A stretch of DNA of 64,000 nucleotides from Oncomelania hupensis (taxonomy: Eukaryota > Mollusca > Gastropoda > Littorinimorpha > Pomatiopsidae). The notes beneath the pieces were generated by a model. That model made no database searches, was not told where the DNA came from, and saw nothing but the letters and a program-made list of their open reading frames with translations. Below, piece after piece: positions 49,365 through 60,594 of this stretch (position 1 is the stretch's first letter; the number at the start of each line of letters is the position of its first letter). The position numbers and the translations under genes were made by a program. The DNA lies in contig CM072512.1 of NCBI GenBank assembly GCA_036898135.1, positions 24,862,323-24,926,322 of the forward strand, in the 5' to 3' direction.

Positions 49365-51051
49365 CTATCCTATCCCATAACTCGGAGGTCGTAGGGGCAC
49401 CACAGATGATCGTTTAACCAGCGTACTCCATCTTTGCCTGTCCTCAGCAACCCTGATTGTTTCGCTCAGTGTCAAACCAGTCCATTCTTGAATGTTGTCC
49501 TCCCACCTCTTTTTCGGTCTCCCTCTTCTTCTACTTCCTTGCACTGTGCCTTGCAGAATGGTCTTTGCAAGACCTGATGATCTGGTGACGTGGCCATACC
49601 ATCGGAGTTTACGTTTCTTCACCACTGTGAGCAGGTCATCGTGTTGTTCAATGGCTTGTGTGATGGTCTGTCGGACTTCGTCGTTGGTGATGTGCTGGGT
49701 ATAGGAAATGCCCAGAAGTCTTCTGTAGCACCTCATCTCCATGCTTTGTATTCTTCGTTGGAGATCTGCTGTGAGGGTCCATGTTTCGCAAGCATATAGG
49801 AAGATGGAGATGACAAGGGAGCGCAGCAGCCTTACCTTGGAATGCAGGGTTGGAAGATTTAACGATTTAGCGAATTAAATTTTTGGTTAAAGAAATTTTA
49901 ACGCGTTAATGTTTATAAAAAGTTAAAGAAAATTTAACGAATTATAAATGAAAGTAACGATTATCGATTTTTTTCGTTAAAAATTTCATTACTTCAGTTT
50001 GATTTTCCACCACGAACAACAAGTGCCTATGCGCGAAGCCGGTTTGACCCAGTTGCAGCCAGTTTGGGGCGGTTTGGATTAGCCTATGTAGACATTGCCT
50101 TTAGCCTACCCTGCATCAGTTCATATTAAATTTTGAGATCGTGAAAAGAAGATGGCTTCCTGCAATGATTCGAGTTATGAAAGTTGCCAAAATCTTTTGA
50201 AGCTTTTATGAAATACTACGACTTTGTTGGAGAAAAGTCAGCCGAGACACTCATTTTTAAATTTAGATTCTTTTTATTCTAGCTGCTGTATTTGAATGCT
50301 TAGCTTAATTTCTTTGTCTTGTTGGTGTGCATGGGTTAAAATTCTTGGAAGGGGTGTGAATGAGTGTTGCAAGGACAGCTTAGAAAAAAATTAGTCTAAT
50401 ATCTCTATTCTTGTTGTTAATAAAATATCAAATCAAATCACATTATTTGTTCTTGATTTGTTGTTGTTTGTTTTTTTGAGTGGGTTCATAGATTACATGG
50501 GTTCTAACACAAGTTGTATGTAATTTGTTTTAACTGCATACCACATTTTTTTGGTCTGAGCTGAGCGATAAATAATCATTCATGTATTTCACGCAAATTT
50601 ATTTCTTTAAGAAAAAAAATTTAAAAAATGTAATTCTTTAATTTTTGAAAAAAAATTAAAGAAAATTTATTTAACGTTTTACCCAAATTAAAGAAAATTT
50701 ATTTCTTTAAAGAAAAAAAGTAAAGACTATCAACCCTGTTGGAATGTAGACTGATGGTCCTGTCTTTCCAAATGGGCTTCAACCTCGCCAGTGCAGCAGT
50801 TTGTTTGTGCGATCCTGGAGAGGACTTCCTGTCGGGACCCATTGTCTGGTACAATGGCTCCTAAATATTTGAAGCTATGCACTGTGTTGAGGGATTGGCC
50901 TTGGACTTTGATGTCCGTGTTGATGCCATTGGTGTCGTTGGTCATCATTTTGGTCTTCTCTGCACTTATTTCCATTCCATATATATGCTCCGGAGGTGGT
51001 GTCAAGCCTCTGTACCAGCTGTTCAAGTTCTTGTTCCTCTCCAGCCAATCC
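49365..51051 (-). mobile_element. RTE-like LINE copy, 5' truncated, interrupted by a hAT-type element
   Basis: On the minus strand it encodes RT C-terminal sequence (50730-51053: SAEKTKMMTND, KYLGAIVPDNGSRQEV) and the downstream block (49365-49742: MEMRCYRRLLGISYTQHITN ... LRWYGHVTRSS ... RRRGRPKKRWEDNIQEW). It ends in a GGATA-type tail. It is flanked by a 14-bp duplication ATCCACGACGAATC at 49351-49364 and 51052-51065. The hAT-type element splits it at 49845-50738. Confidence 0.92.
49845..50738. mobile_element. Non-autonomous hAT-type element inside the LINE
   Basis: 894 bp with inverted ends CAGGGTTG/CAACCCTG, flanked by a perfect 8-bp duplication TTGGAATG (49837-49844 and 50739-50746). 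The other LINE copies (for example near 38-48) show the uninterrupted site TTTGGAATGTAGACTG. The subterminal parts are rich in AAATTTAAC/TTAAAGAAA motifs. An 8-bp duplication with CAGGG ends fits hAT. No transposase frame is visible. Confidence 0.9.
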
Positions 51052-51065
51052 ATCCACGACGAATC

Positions 51066-51558
51066 ACCCGTGAATACAACACACTAGAGTTGGTATTTAG
51101 CTCAAACTCAACACAGTGGCGACGGACCCTTGGGAGGGAAAGGGAGTGGATGAGGATCGAGTGGGGAGTGGGGCAGAAAGTGAGAGAGGAGTGTGGGGGG
51201 GGGGAGGTGGAGCAAAAAACGTATCTTGTACCAACATACACGCTCACCTGTTTAACCCACTTTCACACACACAACAAAACACACATCACTCAAACACGTG
51301 GTGCAAAAGTATCGATGCTCTCGCACCGAGCAAGTTTCATATGGCGGTCGGAAAGGCTCATTCCCTCGATGAAAAGACATGAGGCAAAACATTAATTGTG
51401 TCTTTTGCCCAAATAAGATAAAAGAAAAGTATCGATACTTTCGTATCGAGCAGTTTCAAGATGGAATTCCATTTGTAAAATATTTCTCTGTGATATTTTT
51501 CGGTGATTTTTACCACTTTCGGCTAAATAATCTTTATATAGAAGCATATTTTCTAAAA
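51066..51558. other. Unique stretch with two TATCGAT-containing direct repeats
   Basis: A diverged direct repeat occurs at about 51305-51347 and 51424-51465 (AAGTATCGAT..CTCGCACCGAGCA against AAGTATCGATACTTTCGTATCGAG). A purine-rich stretch covers about 51115-51215. No gene was recognised. Confidence 0.6.
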
Positions 51559-52122
51559 CTGCTGCCCTGACAAGGTTGAAGCCCATTTGGAAAGACAGGA
51601 CCATCAGTCTACATTCCAAAGTAAGACTGCTGCGCTCCCTTGTCACCTAAATCTTCCTATATGCTTGCGAAGCATGGACCCTCACAGCAGATCTACAACG
51701 AAGAATACAAAGCATGGAGATGAGGTGCTACAGAAGACTTCTGGGCATTTCCTATACCCAACACATCACCAACGACGAAGTCCGACAGACCATCACACAA
51801 GCCATTGGACAACACGATGACCTGCTCACAGTGGTGAAGAAAGGGAAACTCCGATGGTATGGCCACGTCACCAGATCATCAGGCCTTGCAAAGACCATTC
51901 TGCAAGGCACAGTGCAAGGAGGTAGAAGAAGAGAGAGACCGAAAAAGAGGCGGGATGACAACATTCTAGAATGGACTGGTTTGACACTGAGCGAAACCAT
52001 CAGGGCTGCTGAGGACAGAGAAAGATGGAGTATGCTGGTTACACGATCATCTGTGGTGCCCCTACGACCTCCGGGTTACGGGACAGGATAGGATAGGATA
52101 GGATAGGATAGGATAGGATAGG
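51559..52122 (+). mobile_element. RTE-like LINE copy, 3' end, with (GGATA)n tail
   Basis: A 5'-truncated plus-strand copy with a frame at 51714-52091 reading MEMRCYRRLLGISYTQHITN then LRWYGHVTRSSGLAKTILQG, ending in eight or so GGATA units. It is flanked by an 11-bp duplication ATTTTCTAAAA at 51548-51558 and 52123-52133. It is the best example of the family's true 3' end. Confidence 0.93.
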
Positions 52123-52467
52123 ATTTTCTAAAAAAAATTATGTGTTTACAAACAATGTAAGATTTCTCTAAATAATATATTTTCTCCGTAAATAACTTAT
52201 CATTTACATAAACAATGCAGTATTTACGTAATTAAATCATGATATAGTTAAATAAGGGATTTTTGCTAAATCACCCATAAAAAAAAAAAAGTCCTCTTTT
52301 TGGTCCATGATATATTGCATTATTTAGCAGATTGTGTTAAATAATGTAATATTTCTAAATAATGATTTGTTTACCTATATAATGCATATTTTAGAGGAAT
52401 TTGCTAAACATTGTATTATTAAGAAGATGTTGCTAAATAATGCATTATTTACGTAAACAATTTATTG

Positions 52468-53301
52468 TTTAGGGACTGCAATTTTCATTATTTATTTAGG
52501 GGATTCCAGGACTCACTTGAAAACTCGGTTTTTATTATTTTACTGCTTTCTATAATTAAATACAAAGTCTTTCAAAACATTGTGTATCCAAAATGTGTGT
52601 TAATTATTTAATTTTGTACCACTCCACACATTCGAAGATAAAACGTCTGTAACCTCCCGCACCACTGATGATTCTGGTCCTGATTTGGCTCGGAAGAGTC
52701 CGCTGGACCTAAAGCAATAATCATGTAATGTAATGTAATGCAACACTGATCTAAAAGTTTCAAACGAAAGGTCAAGGTCAATTTTATGCGGGAGTTTTAC
52801 GTTGTGAGTATGAGTATCTACGTCAGAAGAGAAAAAACTTTCTTATTGTATTTATTGACCCAAAAACTGTGTTCAGACTGCGTTTAAGATTGTTCTTTTG
52901 AGTTGAATTATGTTTTATTTAATTTCAAACGAAAAATTTCAGCTTATGCGAAACTACCAGGGATTATTTGCAGGTCGGACCACTGATCTAAAAGAAATTA
53001 TTGCATTTTGTTCAGTGGGTCGGACTGACAAGAAACATGGCGGAAGTTATCTGAAGGTAATGCAGAAATAATTATAGACCCCCCCCCCCCCCCTTGTCCG
53101 GAGCCGTTACCGTAGCAGTTTCGTATATTAATACTGTTGTGAACGAATAAAAATTGAGTGATGAAGCAGTTGCCTCATTTTAAATCGCAAAAGAGCGTAA
53201 AATCACGATTTTGCAATTTTCTTTATCACTACCACATAACCTCACAGTAAGATGACATGTACCTGCCAATCTCATAAATAATGAAAACTGCAGTCCCTAA
53301 A
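52468..53301. mobile_element. TIR element with TTTAGGGACTGCA ends
   Basis: Inverted ends of 28 bp with one mismatch: TTTAGGGACTGCAATTTTCA at 52468 and its counterpart ending at 53301. No coding capacity. An R-family 3' fragment has inserted within it. Superfamily unknown; no clear duplication. Confidence 0.7.
52670..52743 (+). mobile_element. R-family 3'-end fragment (copy 7)
   Basis: Only the last ~65 bp of the R family (TGGTCCTGATTTGGCTCGGA ... GGACCTAAAGCAATAAT) with a TAATG tail. It is flanked by CACTGAT at 52663-52669 and 52744-52750. This shows that 5' truncation occurs in the family, as with LINE-type insertion. Confidence 0.85.
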
Positions 53302-53316
53302 CCTATCCAATCAAAT

Positions 53317-53829
53317 CCTATCCTATCCCATAACTCAAAGGTCATTGGGGCACTATAGGTGATCGTTTATCATCGTTTGTCATCTCCATCTTCCTTTACG
53401 CTTGCGAAACATGGACCCTCACAGCAGATCTACAACGAATAATACAAAGCATGGAGATGAGGCTTCTGGGCATTTCCTATACCCCGCACATCACCAACGA
53501 CGAAGTCCGACAGACCATCACACAAGCCATTGGACAACATGATGACATGCTCACAGTGGTGAAGAAACGGAAAGTCCGATGGTATGGCCAAGTCACCAGA
53601 GCATCAGGTCTTGCAAAAAAAAAAAATCATGAAAAGCACGGTGGAAGGAGGTAGAAGAAGAGGGAGACAGAAAAGAGGCGGGAGGACAACATTCGAGAAT
53701 GGACTGGTTTGACACTGAACGAAGCCATGAGGGTTGCTTAGGACAGAGAAAGATGGAGTACGCTGGTTAAACGATAATCTGTGGCGCCCCAATGACCTTC
53801 GAGTTATGGTATAGGAAAGGATATGATAG
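53317..53829. mobile_element. RTE-like copy with inverted duplicate of its 3' end
   Basis: 53317-53370 is the family's 3' terminus in minus orientation (CCTATCCCATAACTC ...). It is followed directly by a plus-strand segment (about 53378-53829) that ends with the same terminus. The plus part encodes MEMRLLGISYTPHITNDEVR with a short in-frame deletion relative to other copies, and has a frameshift at an A-run near 53612. Confidence 0.85.
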
Positions 53830-54001
53830 TAGATTGGAAGACCTTGACAACACCACCGTCTTCCTACCTAGTAGCCCCGGCACCTAAAGCGCGCTTTGGG
53901 AGCTTTGACCAGCCATACCGAACCAGCAGTGTAAAAAAAGTTTTAAACCAAGTTATAAATCAAAGACTGTATGCTACATCAAAGACCAATTTTATTATTT
54001 A

Positions 54002-54323
54002 CTAGTGGTTTTTGTACCCTGGCAAGCCAGGGTACAAATGATGCTGTTTAAAATGTAGACAGAGAGAACTTTTGTCTGCGAGTTTCATTTGGACGATGAT
54101 ACCTCCCCATACCCCCTTGATTCCTTCCATACCCCCTTGGTTCCTAACTGTACCCTCCTTGATACTTCCCCGTTGATCGTTACGCAGGTATGGATGAAAG
54201 GAATCGACCATCACCATACCCCCTTATATATACCCGTATCCCCGTTATGCCTACCCATGCCCCTTTAAACCTACCCGTAGCCCCCTTTTACCTACACGTA
54301 CCACCCCATCCCGATCCTTGGTA

Positions 54324-54378
<55 letters not shown>

Positions 54379-54496
54379 ATATAGAATAATACAAATAGAA
54401 ATAAAAAACAACAACAAGGTTTTAAAATAAAATTTGATATAAGATAGTATAATTGTTATTATAAGAATAATAATAATTATTATTATTAGTTTATAA

Positions 54497-54562
<66 letters not shown>

Positions 54563-54631
54563 TTGAATATAGAATAATACAAATAGAAATCATAAAAAAC
54601 ACCAAGGTTTTAAAAGAAAATTTGATATAAG

Positions 54632-54714
<83 letters not shown>

Positions 54715-55052
54715 TAAAGGTAAAAAGCCTAAATTAAAAAGAAAAATATCCATATTTTAGTGTACTAAAAAAATATAAGGGGGCGTGTGAGATTTGAACT
54801 TCGGTCGCACTGCACGGTAGGCGAATGGTTTTACTAACTAAGCTACCAACGCTTCCTAGAAATACCATCAATTTTTTGGTCTCTATGGGAAAACATGCTG
54901 AAACCTCAATTTGATTTTTAATGGAAGCGCGAGGAATGAGGCTATTACAGTTTGTGGACATTTTGTTTATTTATTTATCTCAGAAACGGTTAAACGTTCG
55001 GTAAGGAAATGTCGGCCAAAACGATTTTGCTGGTTTTGAGCACACAGCAGGC

Positions 55053-55097
<45 letters not shown>

Positions 55098-55185
55098 TAA
55101 TAATAATAATAATAATAATAATATTGAATATAGAATAATACAAATAGAAATCATAAAAAACACCAAGGTTTTAAAAGAAAATTTG

Positions 55186-55240
<55 letters not shown>

Positions 55241-55277
55241 TTACTATTATTATTATTAATATTATTATTATTAGTTT

Positions 55278-55335
<58 letters not shown>

Positions 55336-55765
55336 TAAAGGTAAAAAGTCTAAATGAAAAAAAAATATCCATATTGTAGTGTAAAAAAAAAAAGGCCCGC
55401 GTGAGTATCGATCTTGGGTCGCCCGAAACCGTAGGCGATAGATTAACCCACTAAGCTACCAAGGATTCGTTGACAAGACCAAGAATTTTTTGGTCTATAT
55501 GGGAAAACATGCTGAAACCTCAATTTGATTTTTAATGGAAGCGCGCGGAATGAGGCTATTGCAGTTTGTGGACATTTTTTTTATTTATTTATCTCAGAAA
55601 CGGTTAAACGTTCGGTAAGGAAATGTCGGCTATAACGATTTGGCTGGTTTTGAGCACACAGCAGGCCGATCAGCAGCGCTTAGCACCTGTCCAGATCAGC
55701 GTCCATAGGAGACAAACTTTATAGTAGAGGCGAAGAAGGACTTCCGGCTAAGCAATTTATATAGA
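54002..55765 (-). mobile_element. Non-autonomous Helitron
   Basis: Read on the minus strand it begins TCTATATAAATTGCTTAGCC at 55765. It ends with a 12-13-bp hairpin (TTGTACCCTGGC/GCCAGGGTACAA, 54012-54037) five bases before CTAG at 54005-54002. The flanking bases are A on the 5' side and T on the 3' side, and there is no target duplication or TIR. These are the Helitron hallmarks. The interior contains (ATT)n arrays, two copies of a ~185-bp block (54869-55053 and 55484-55668) and two tRNA-like segments. No Rep/helicase is encoded. Confidence 0.88.
54318..55330. repeat. (AAT)n arrays with a recurrent ~70-bp unit
   Basis: Several long (AAT)n tracts (54318-54375, 54499-54560, 54639-54712, 55085-55122, 55187-55240, 55281-55332) are separated by recurring units beginning 'gaatatagaataatacaaat' and containing 'ccaaggttttaaaagaaaatt'-like sequence (54376, 54563, 55125). 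Confidence 0.93.
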
Positions 55766-56228
55766 TTATGCGAAGCGTACACAGCACCGTCAGGAAGAAA
55801 GTCGACTACGGTTCTGACTTGTGAGGACGTAACTTACCCGCCCAAATTAACAACTAATATATATTGTGGAAGCTCAAATGACGCCATTTTGCACTATGCA
55901 CAGTTACAATGTTTAGGGAAAGTAAGTTAATAATTACCATGAATTGGTTGCATATAGGCTAATATTGGTGCATCTCCGCGCTGCAAAACAGCACACTTTT
56001 AGTTTGAAACTGCATACGCCATCCACGTGACAATTAATTACCTTTTAACGTAATTGCGCGCTGCGGATGAAAAGAAACATTTTTGATTGGCTGCGCACAT
56101 GCACACACATTTTAAGATATTAATGTTCCATGCATGTCAACAGTTTGCATGCACATGCATAGTTGTGCACTCAGAAAAATTGGTTTGTTATCGGCACGAA
56201 ACATTCCTCATTAAGATGATGATGAGGG

Positions 56229-56337
<109 letters not shown>

Positions 56338-56849
56338 GATGACGACGACGACAAATACGATGAGACAACGATGACACTACGGACAACGATCACGATGGGG
56401 ACAGTACAGGCTAGGCGACTTTTATCCCAAACCAATAAATTGCCATTGATCAGACAGACATAGACACTTGTTATTGTTTGTGTATGGCATAGCCTAATAT
56501 TATGAATAATTGCGAAATAGCCTATGTTAGACCATCCCCCGTTGGGGTGCCGGGGGTTTCAGTATAAATAGTATCCCCACTCTCTGGAAATTTAGTGCTT
56601 TAAATTCCCACTGTCGCTGTCTTTCTCATTTGCTCTTTCTCATTCCTGCTCTGTTCTTTCAATCTGCTATACTATCTTCTTCTTCGCTAGACCAGTCATC
56701 TACCTATTTTCTTAAAAACTCTTCCGGGACAAGACTCCTTGTTTGTGTACGAGGTCTGTTGGATCAGCTTGGGAATATTGGACGCTTTCTGCCAGGTGGT
56801 CACTAGGGCTTCCTATGATGTTATTATTTAGCAATGTAGGCATTTTATA

Positions 56850-57226
56850 CAGGGTGTTCCAAAAGTCTTGGGCACATATGAAGTCCCCATATTTTAATTA
56901 CTATGAATGGTAGTAAGATAAAAGTTGTGCCATTTTAAAGCTTATTACATTAAGTTTTTTGTAAAGCTGTTGATTTTTTAATTTCTTTTCCGACCCATTA
57001 ATGGCGTTCACTCAACCAGAAAATGCTGGGACGCGTTTGGCAAGAATGTGACTATCGGCTTGATGTGTGTCGTGTGACCAATGGTGCTCACATTGAACAT
57101 CTTTGAACATTCCATGTAAAAATTGAGATTACAAGCTTTCTGAATTTACCAGATGCGTTTTTATATCCTTAATAGTTTCGGAAATATTCAATGTCAAAAT
57201 GTGCCCAAGACTTTTGGAACACCCTG
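56850..57226 (+). mobile_element. Tc1/mariner-type MITE inside the R-family copy
   Basis: 377 bp with perfect 28-bp inverted ends starting CAGGGTGTTCCAAAAGTCTT, flanked by TA on each side. Other R-family copies show the uninterrupted site GCATTTTATATGTATGTG. It keeps the last codons of a transposase (57002-57106). Confidence 0.95.
57002..57106 (+). pseudogene. Transposase C-terminal remnant in the MITE
   Basis: Frame reads WRSLNQKMLGRVWQECDYRL then DVCRVTNGAHIEHL and TGA. It resembles the extreme C-terminus of Tc1/mariner-superfamily transposases (RVW..L-YR-DVCR-T-GAHIEHL). Upstream domains are deleted. It links the MITE to an autonomous parent. Confidence 0.75.
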
Positions 57227-57552
57227 TATGTATGTGTTTTGTTGATAATTTATAATGATGTTTGTATTCTATTTTGTTTTTGTAAACGGGGGTTCGATAA
57301 GTTGGGGTGAAGCCTCAGCCGTCCCCTGCGTGGGATGTCTTTATTGTAAAGTGACTGGCTGGTGGAGAGCGTTCAGTTTTACCACTAGGGTTGTTTCATC
57401 AGATCTTTTATGCGGATCAAGGGTTGTCCGGTCCTGATTTGGCTCGGAAGAGTCCGCTGGACCTAAAACAATAAACATGTAATGTAATGTATTGTTTGTG
57501 TATGGCATAGCCTAATATTATGAATAATTGCGAAATAGCCTATGTTAGACCA

Positions 57553-59100
57553 CAAGCAATCACTGAGCAATAACTAACTCCCATGCAAAAAGAGCCCTGA
57601 CGTATAAGAATACTTATTTTCTTTTTAGAGTAGTATGACAGAGTCCAAATTATGGTTTTAATACAATGTTAGAAGTGTACCACAGTTGTTGGAATTGATG
57701 TAATGTTTTAACAAATTTTAGAAGCGTATTACAGTTGCTGAAAATGCTTTGCTCTGATCTAAAGAAGTCTGTGTTAGTGTTGGTAATAAGAGGTTATACA
57801 AACGAAAACGTCATTAGCGCCGAGTTATCCAAACTTTAAGGAACCGGAAGATAAATGAATTTTTGAGATAGATGGTTAAAAGGGGTAGTGGAAATGTCAG
57901 AAATTGTTTTGGGTTTTGTGAAATTAAAACAAGAAACAGGAAATAAGAAGTAAAACAAGAAATATGTTTGTTGATTATGGGAGTGGGTTATAAAGGAAAT
58001 TTATGAAGCGTGAATATAAATAAAGACATTGATAGGTTTGGTTATTCAGCAATATAGAGTTATTGTATAATATAGTTGTAAATATTAAGAGATGTGGAAG
58101 TGATTACAAGTATAGATGCAATATTAGTAATTTAGAAATAATGGTTTAGAGGTAAGGTGAATGTTTATAAGTGATAAGGTAGGTAGTGAGGAGATGTCTT
58201 GGTCTGGGAAAGTAAATTTTTATTAAAGTTAGAGGAAAGACGTGGAGTGTGGTTAATGTAGTTTTGTTTCACCTTTAACATCGCGTAGCGGTTAGGTGGC
58301 GAGTGAAACTCCACAGAATGGTTTAAGGATTATAAGAGATAGCGAAACGGTTTGGGAAAGTGTCTGGAAATTAATATTAATAAGAGAAAGAACACATGTC
58401 CATATAGGTGTTGTTATAAATATTCATAATTGCACAGTTGACCAATCGTTATTAAGTCGGGAGGCGAAATGTTCAGGCTGAATACCTATTTTGATATATA
58501 AGATGATGCACGAGTGAAAGGAGCAAGCCACCGCTCTCTGTCTCAGCTCTCAGTTTCTTTGTTCTCTGCCTCCACATTAAGTGATGGAATTATACTAGAA
58601 AGGTATGATGAAGATTTTGTATTTTAATGTTTTGATGTGTGTTGTGCAATAAATAAATAGTTAGAAAAACAAAATGAAAGAGTTGTGGTTTAGCAAATTA
58701 AATCTCTCGAAAAACTTTCTCTCAAGTTGTCTGTGTAAAACATTGTCTCCATAGAATGCTATAGTTGATCCCCGGACGTGAAGGCGATGAGCTGACCGCG
58801 TCATAGTAGCCCTTATCCCGCCTTTTGTTTTAAGATAAATCTTAAACTAATAATTAATATGGTGCACTTTCTATATTGCTTTATGTCACAGGGCAAAGCA
58901 AAATTCAATGAAATCTAGGATTCCCTTGGTAGAGATAATTAGGATCCTGACTTTCCCTACGAAATCTACTATCCTCCTAACTGCTCTGATAAATTAATTA
59001 ACTATTATCCTTATAGATATAACATATAGAAATATTTGTGTACGCTTATTATTAGTATTTATGTCGAGATGAAATTCACTTTTCATAGCTTCATTGTGGT
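57553..59100. other. AT-rich stretch with a possible LTR/promoter-like segment
   Basis: Mostly unrecognised. Around 58490-58770 there is TGATATATAAGATG (TATA-like), a CTCTGTCTCAGCTCTCAGTTTC stretch, AATAAATAAATAG about 150 bp further, and then GC-richer sequence. This order resembles the R-U5 part of a solo LTR, but the boundaries and a second LTR were not found. Confidence 0.3.
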
Positions 59101-59239
59101 TGAATTTTCGAATGGATAAAACATTCGTTGGATGTTGTGTTTAAAATATGTTGTACTATGCAATACATCCACAAGAAAACATTTTACAACACAACCAAAC
59201 ACACAGGCACACGACGAGAACTGTTTGACGATGACAACG

Positions 59240-59325
59240 ATGCCCACACACGCACACACACACCCCCACACACACACCCCCCCCACACACACACACGCAC
59301 ACAGGCACATGTACACATAAACACA
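59240..59325 (+). repeat. (CA)n-rich microsatellite
   Basis: Mixed CACA and CCCC units. Confidence 0.85.
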
Positions 59326-59419
59326 CATCAACAGAGACCTAGCCCATTTCAAAAATGGAAAATGATAATAGCTGTAAAATTATAAATAAATTAATGTAAC
59401 AAAACACACCATTGAAAAA

Positions 59420-59482
<63 letters not shown>
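59420..59482 (+). repeat. (ATT)n microsatellite, left of a SINE
   Basis: About 20 ATT units directly before the SINE head at 59489. Confidence 0.95.
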
Positions 59483-59488
59483 GGGAAG

Positions 59489-59835
59489 CGCGGGCGCGGT
59501 GGCCGAGTGTTTAGAGCGTTAGCTTGCGAATTTAAAGGTCCCGAGTTCGAACCCAGGCCGGGGCATTGTGTTGTGTCCTTGAGAAAGACACTTTACTCCC
59601 GTTTCCTACTCCTTCAGATGAGAGTATAAACCGAGGTCTAGTCTGTATCGCATGCATTCCATTAAAACAGACTTTAAAGATCCTGACGCTCATGTCCTAG
59701 ACGGGTAAGTGCCGGTGACAAGAACACACCCAGCATGTACCTTGGGTAAAGCACTTCACTTGGGGCTGCTGTATTTTCGAAAATGAAAGTGCCCGAATTT
59801 CACCTTGGTGATAATAAAGTTGTTAAAATTTAAAA
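59489..59835 (+). mobile_element. tRNA-derived SINE between (ATT)n arrays
   Basis: tRNA-like head with box A (GGTGGCCGAGTGTTTAGAGCG) and box B (GAGTTCGAACCCAGG). The body includes TGTCCTTGAGAAAGACACTT, a motif seen in many animal SINEs. The A-rich 3' end merges into (ATT)n. No functional tRNA fold: the acceptor and anticodon arms pair imperfectly. Confidence 0.75.
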
Positions 59836-59839
59836 TAAA

Positions 59840-59841
59840 AA

Positions 59842-59936
<95 letters not shown>

Positions 59937-60020
59937 CATTATTGTTGTTATAATTTTTTCATCATCATTATCATAATCATCATCATCATCAACAACATCA
60001 TCATCATCATCATTATCATC
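59840..60020 (+). repeat. (ATT)n and (ATC)n microsatellites
   Basis: More than 30 ATT units followed by degenerate CAT/ATC repeats. R-family copy 9 inserted at their right end. Confidence 0.95.
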
Positions 60021-60021
60021 T

Positions 60022-60594
60022 CCCCCGTTGGGGTGCCGGGGGTTTCAGTATAAATAGTATCCCCACTTTCTGGAAATTTAGTGCTTTAAATTCCCACTGT
60101 CGCTGTCTTTCTCATTTGCTCTTTCTCATTCCTGCTGTGTTCTATCAATCTGCTATACTATCTTCTTCTTCGCTAGACCAGTCACCTACCTTTTTTTCCT
60201 GAAAACTCTTCCGGGACAAGACTCCTTATTTGTGTATGAGGTCTGTTGGATCAGCTTGAGAATATTGGACGCTTTCTGCCAGGTGGTCACTATGGCTTCC
60301 TATGATGCTATTATTTAGCAATGTAGGCATTTTATATGTACGTGTTTTGTTGATATTTTCTAATGATGTTTGTATTCTATTTTGTTTTTGTAAACAGGGT
60401 TCGATAAATTAGAGTACAGCCTCAGCGTCTCCTGCGTGGGATGTCTTTATTGTAAAGTGACTGGCTGGTGGAAAGCTTTCAGTTTTACCTCTAGGGTTGT
60501 TTCGGCAGATCTTTTATGCGGATCAGGGGTTGTCCGGTCCTGATTTGGCTCGGAAGAGTCCGCTGGACCTAAAGCAATAATCATGTAATGTAAT
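60022..60594 (+). mobile_element. R-family retroelement, copy 9
   Basis: Full body from CCCCCGTTGGGGTGCCGGGG to a CATGTAATGTAAT tail, inserted in an (ATC)n tract, so the target duplication cannot be separated from the repeat. Confidence 0.92.

Larger units (their letters stand above)
56535..57490 (+). mobile_element. R-family retroelement, copy 8, with 62-bp flanking duplication
   Basis: Body from CCCCCGTTGGGGTGCCGGGG to an AATGTAATGT tail. It is flanked by a perfect 62-bp direct repeat at 56473-56534 and 57491-57552. A Tc1/mariner MITE has inserted at 56850-57226. Confidence 0.93.

Noticed and set aside
50877..51395. 172-residue plus-strand open frame
   Set aside because: Its first half is antisense to the RTE-like copy (MHCVEGL-type sequence recurs over every antisense LINE copy); the rest is unique low-complexity DNA.
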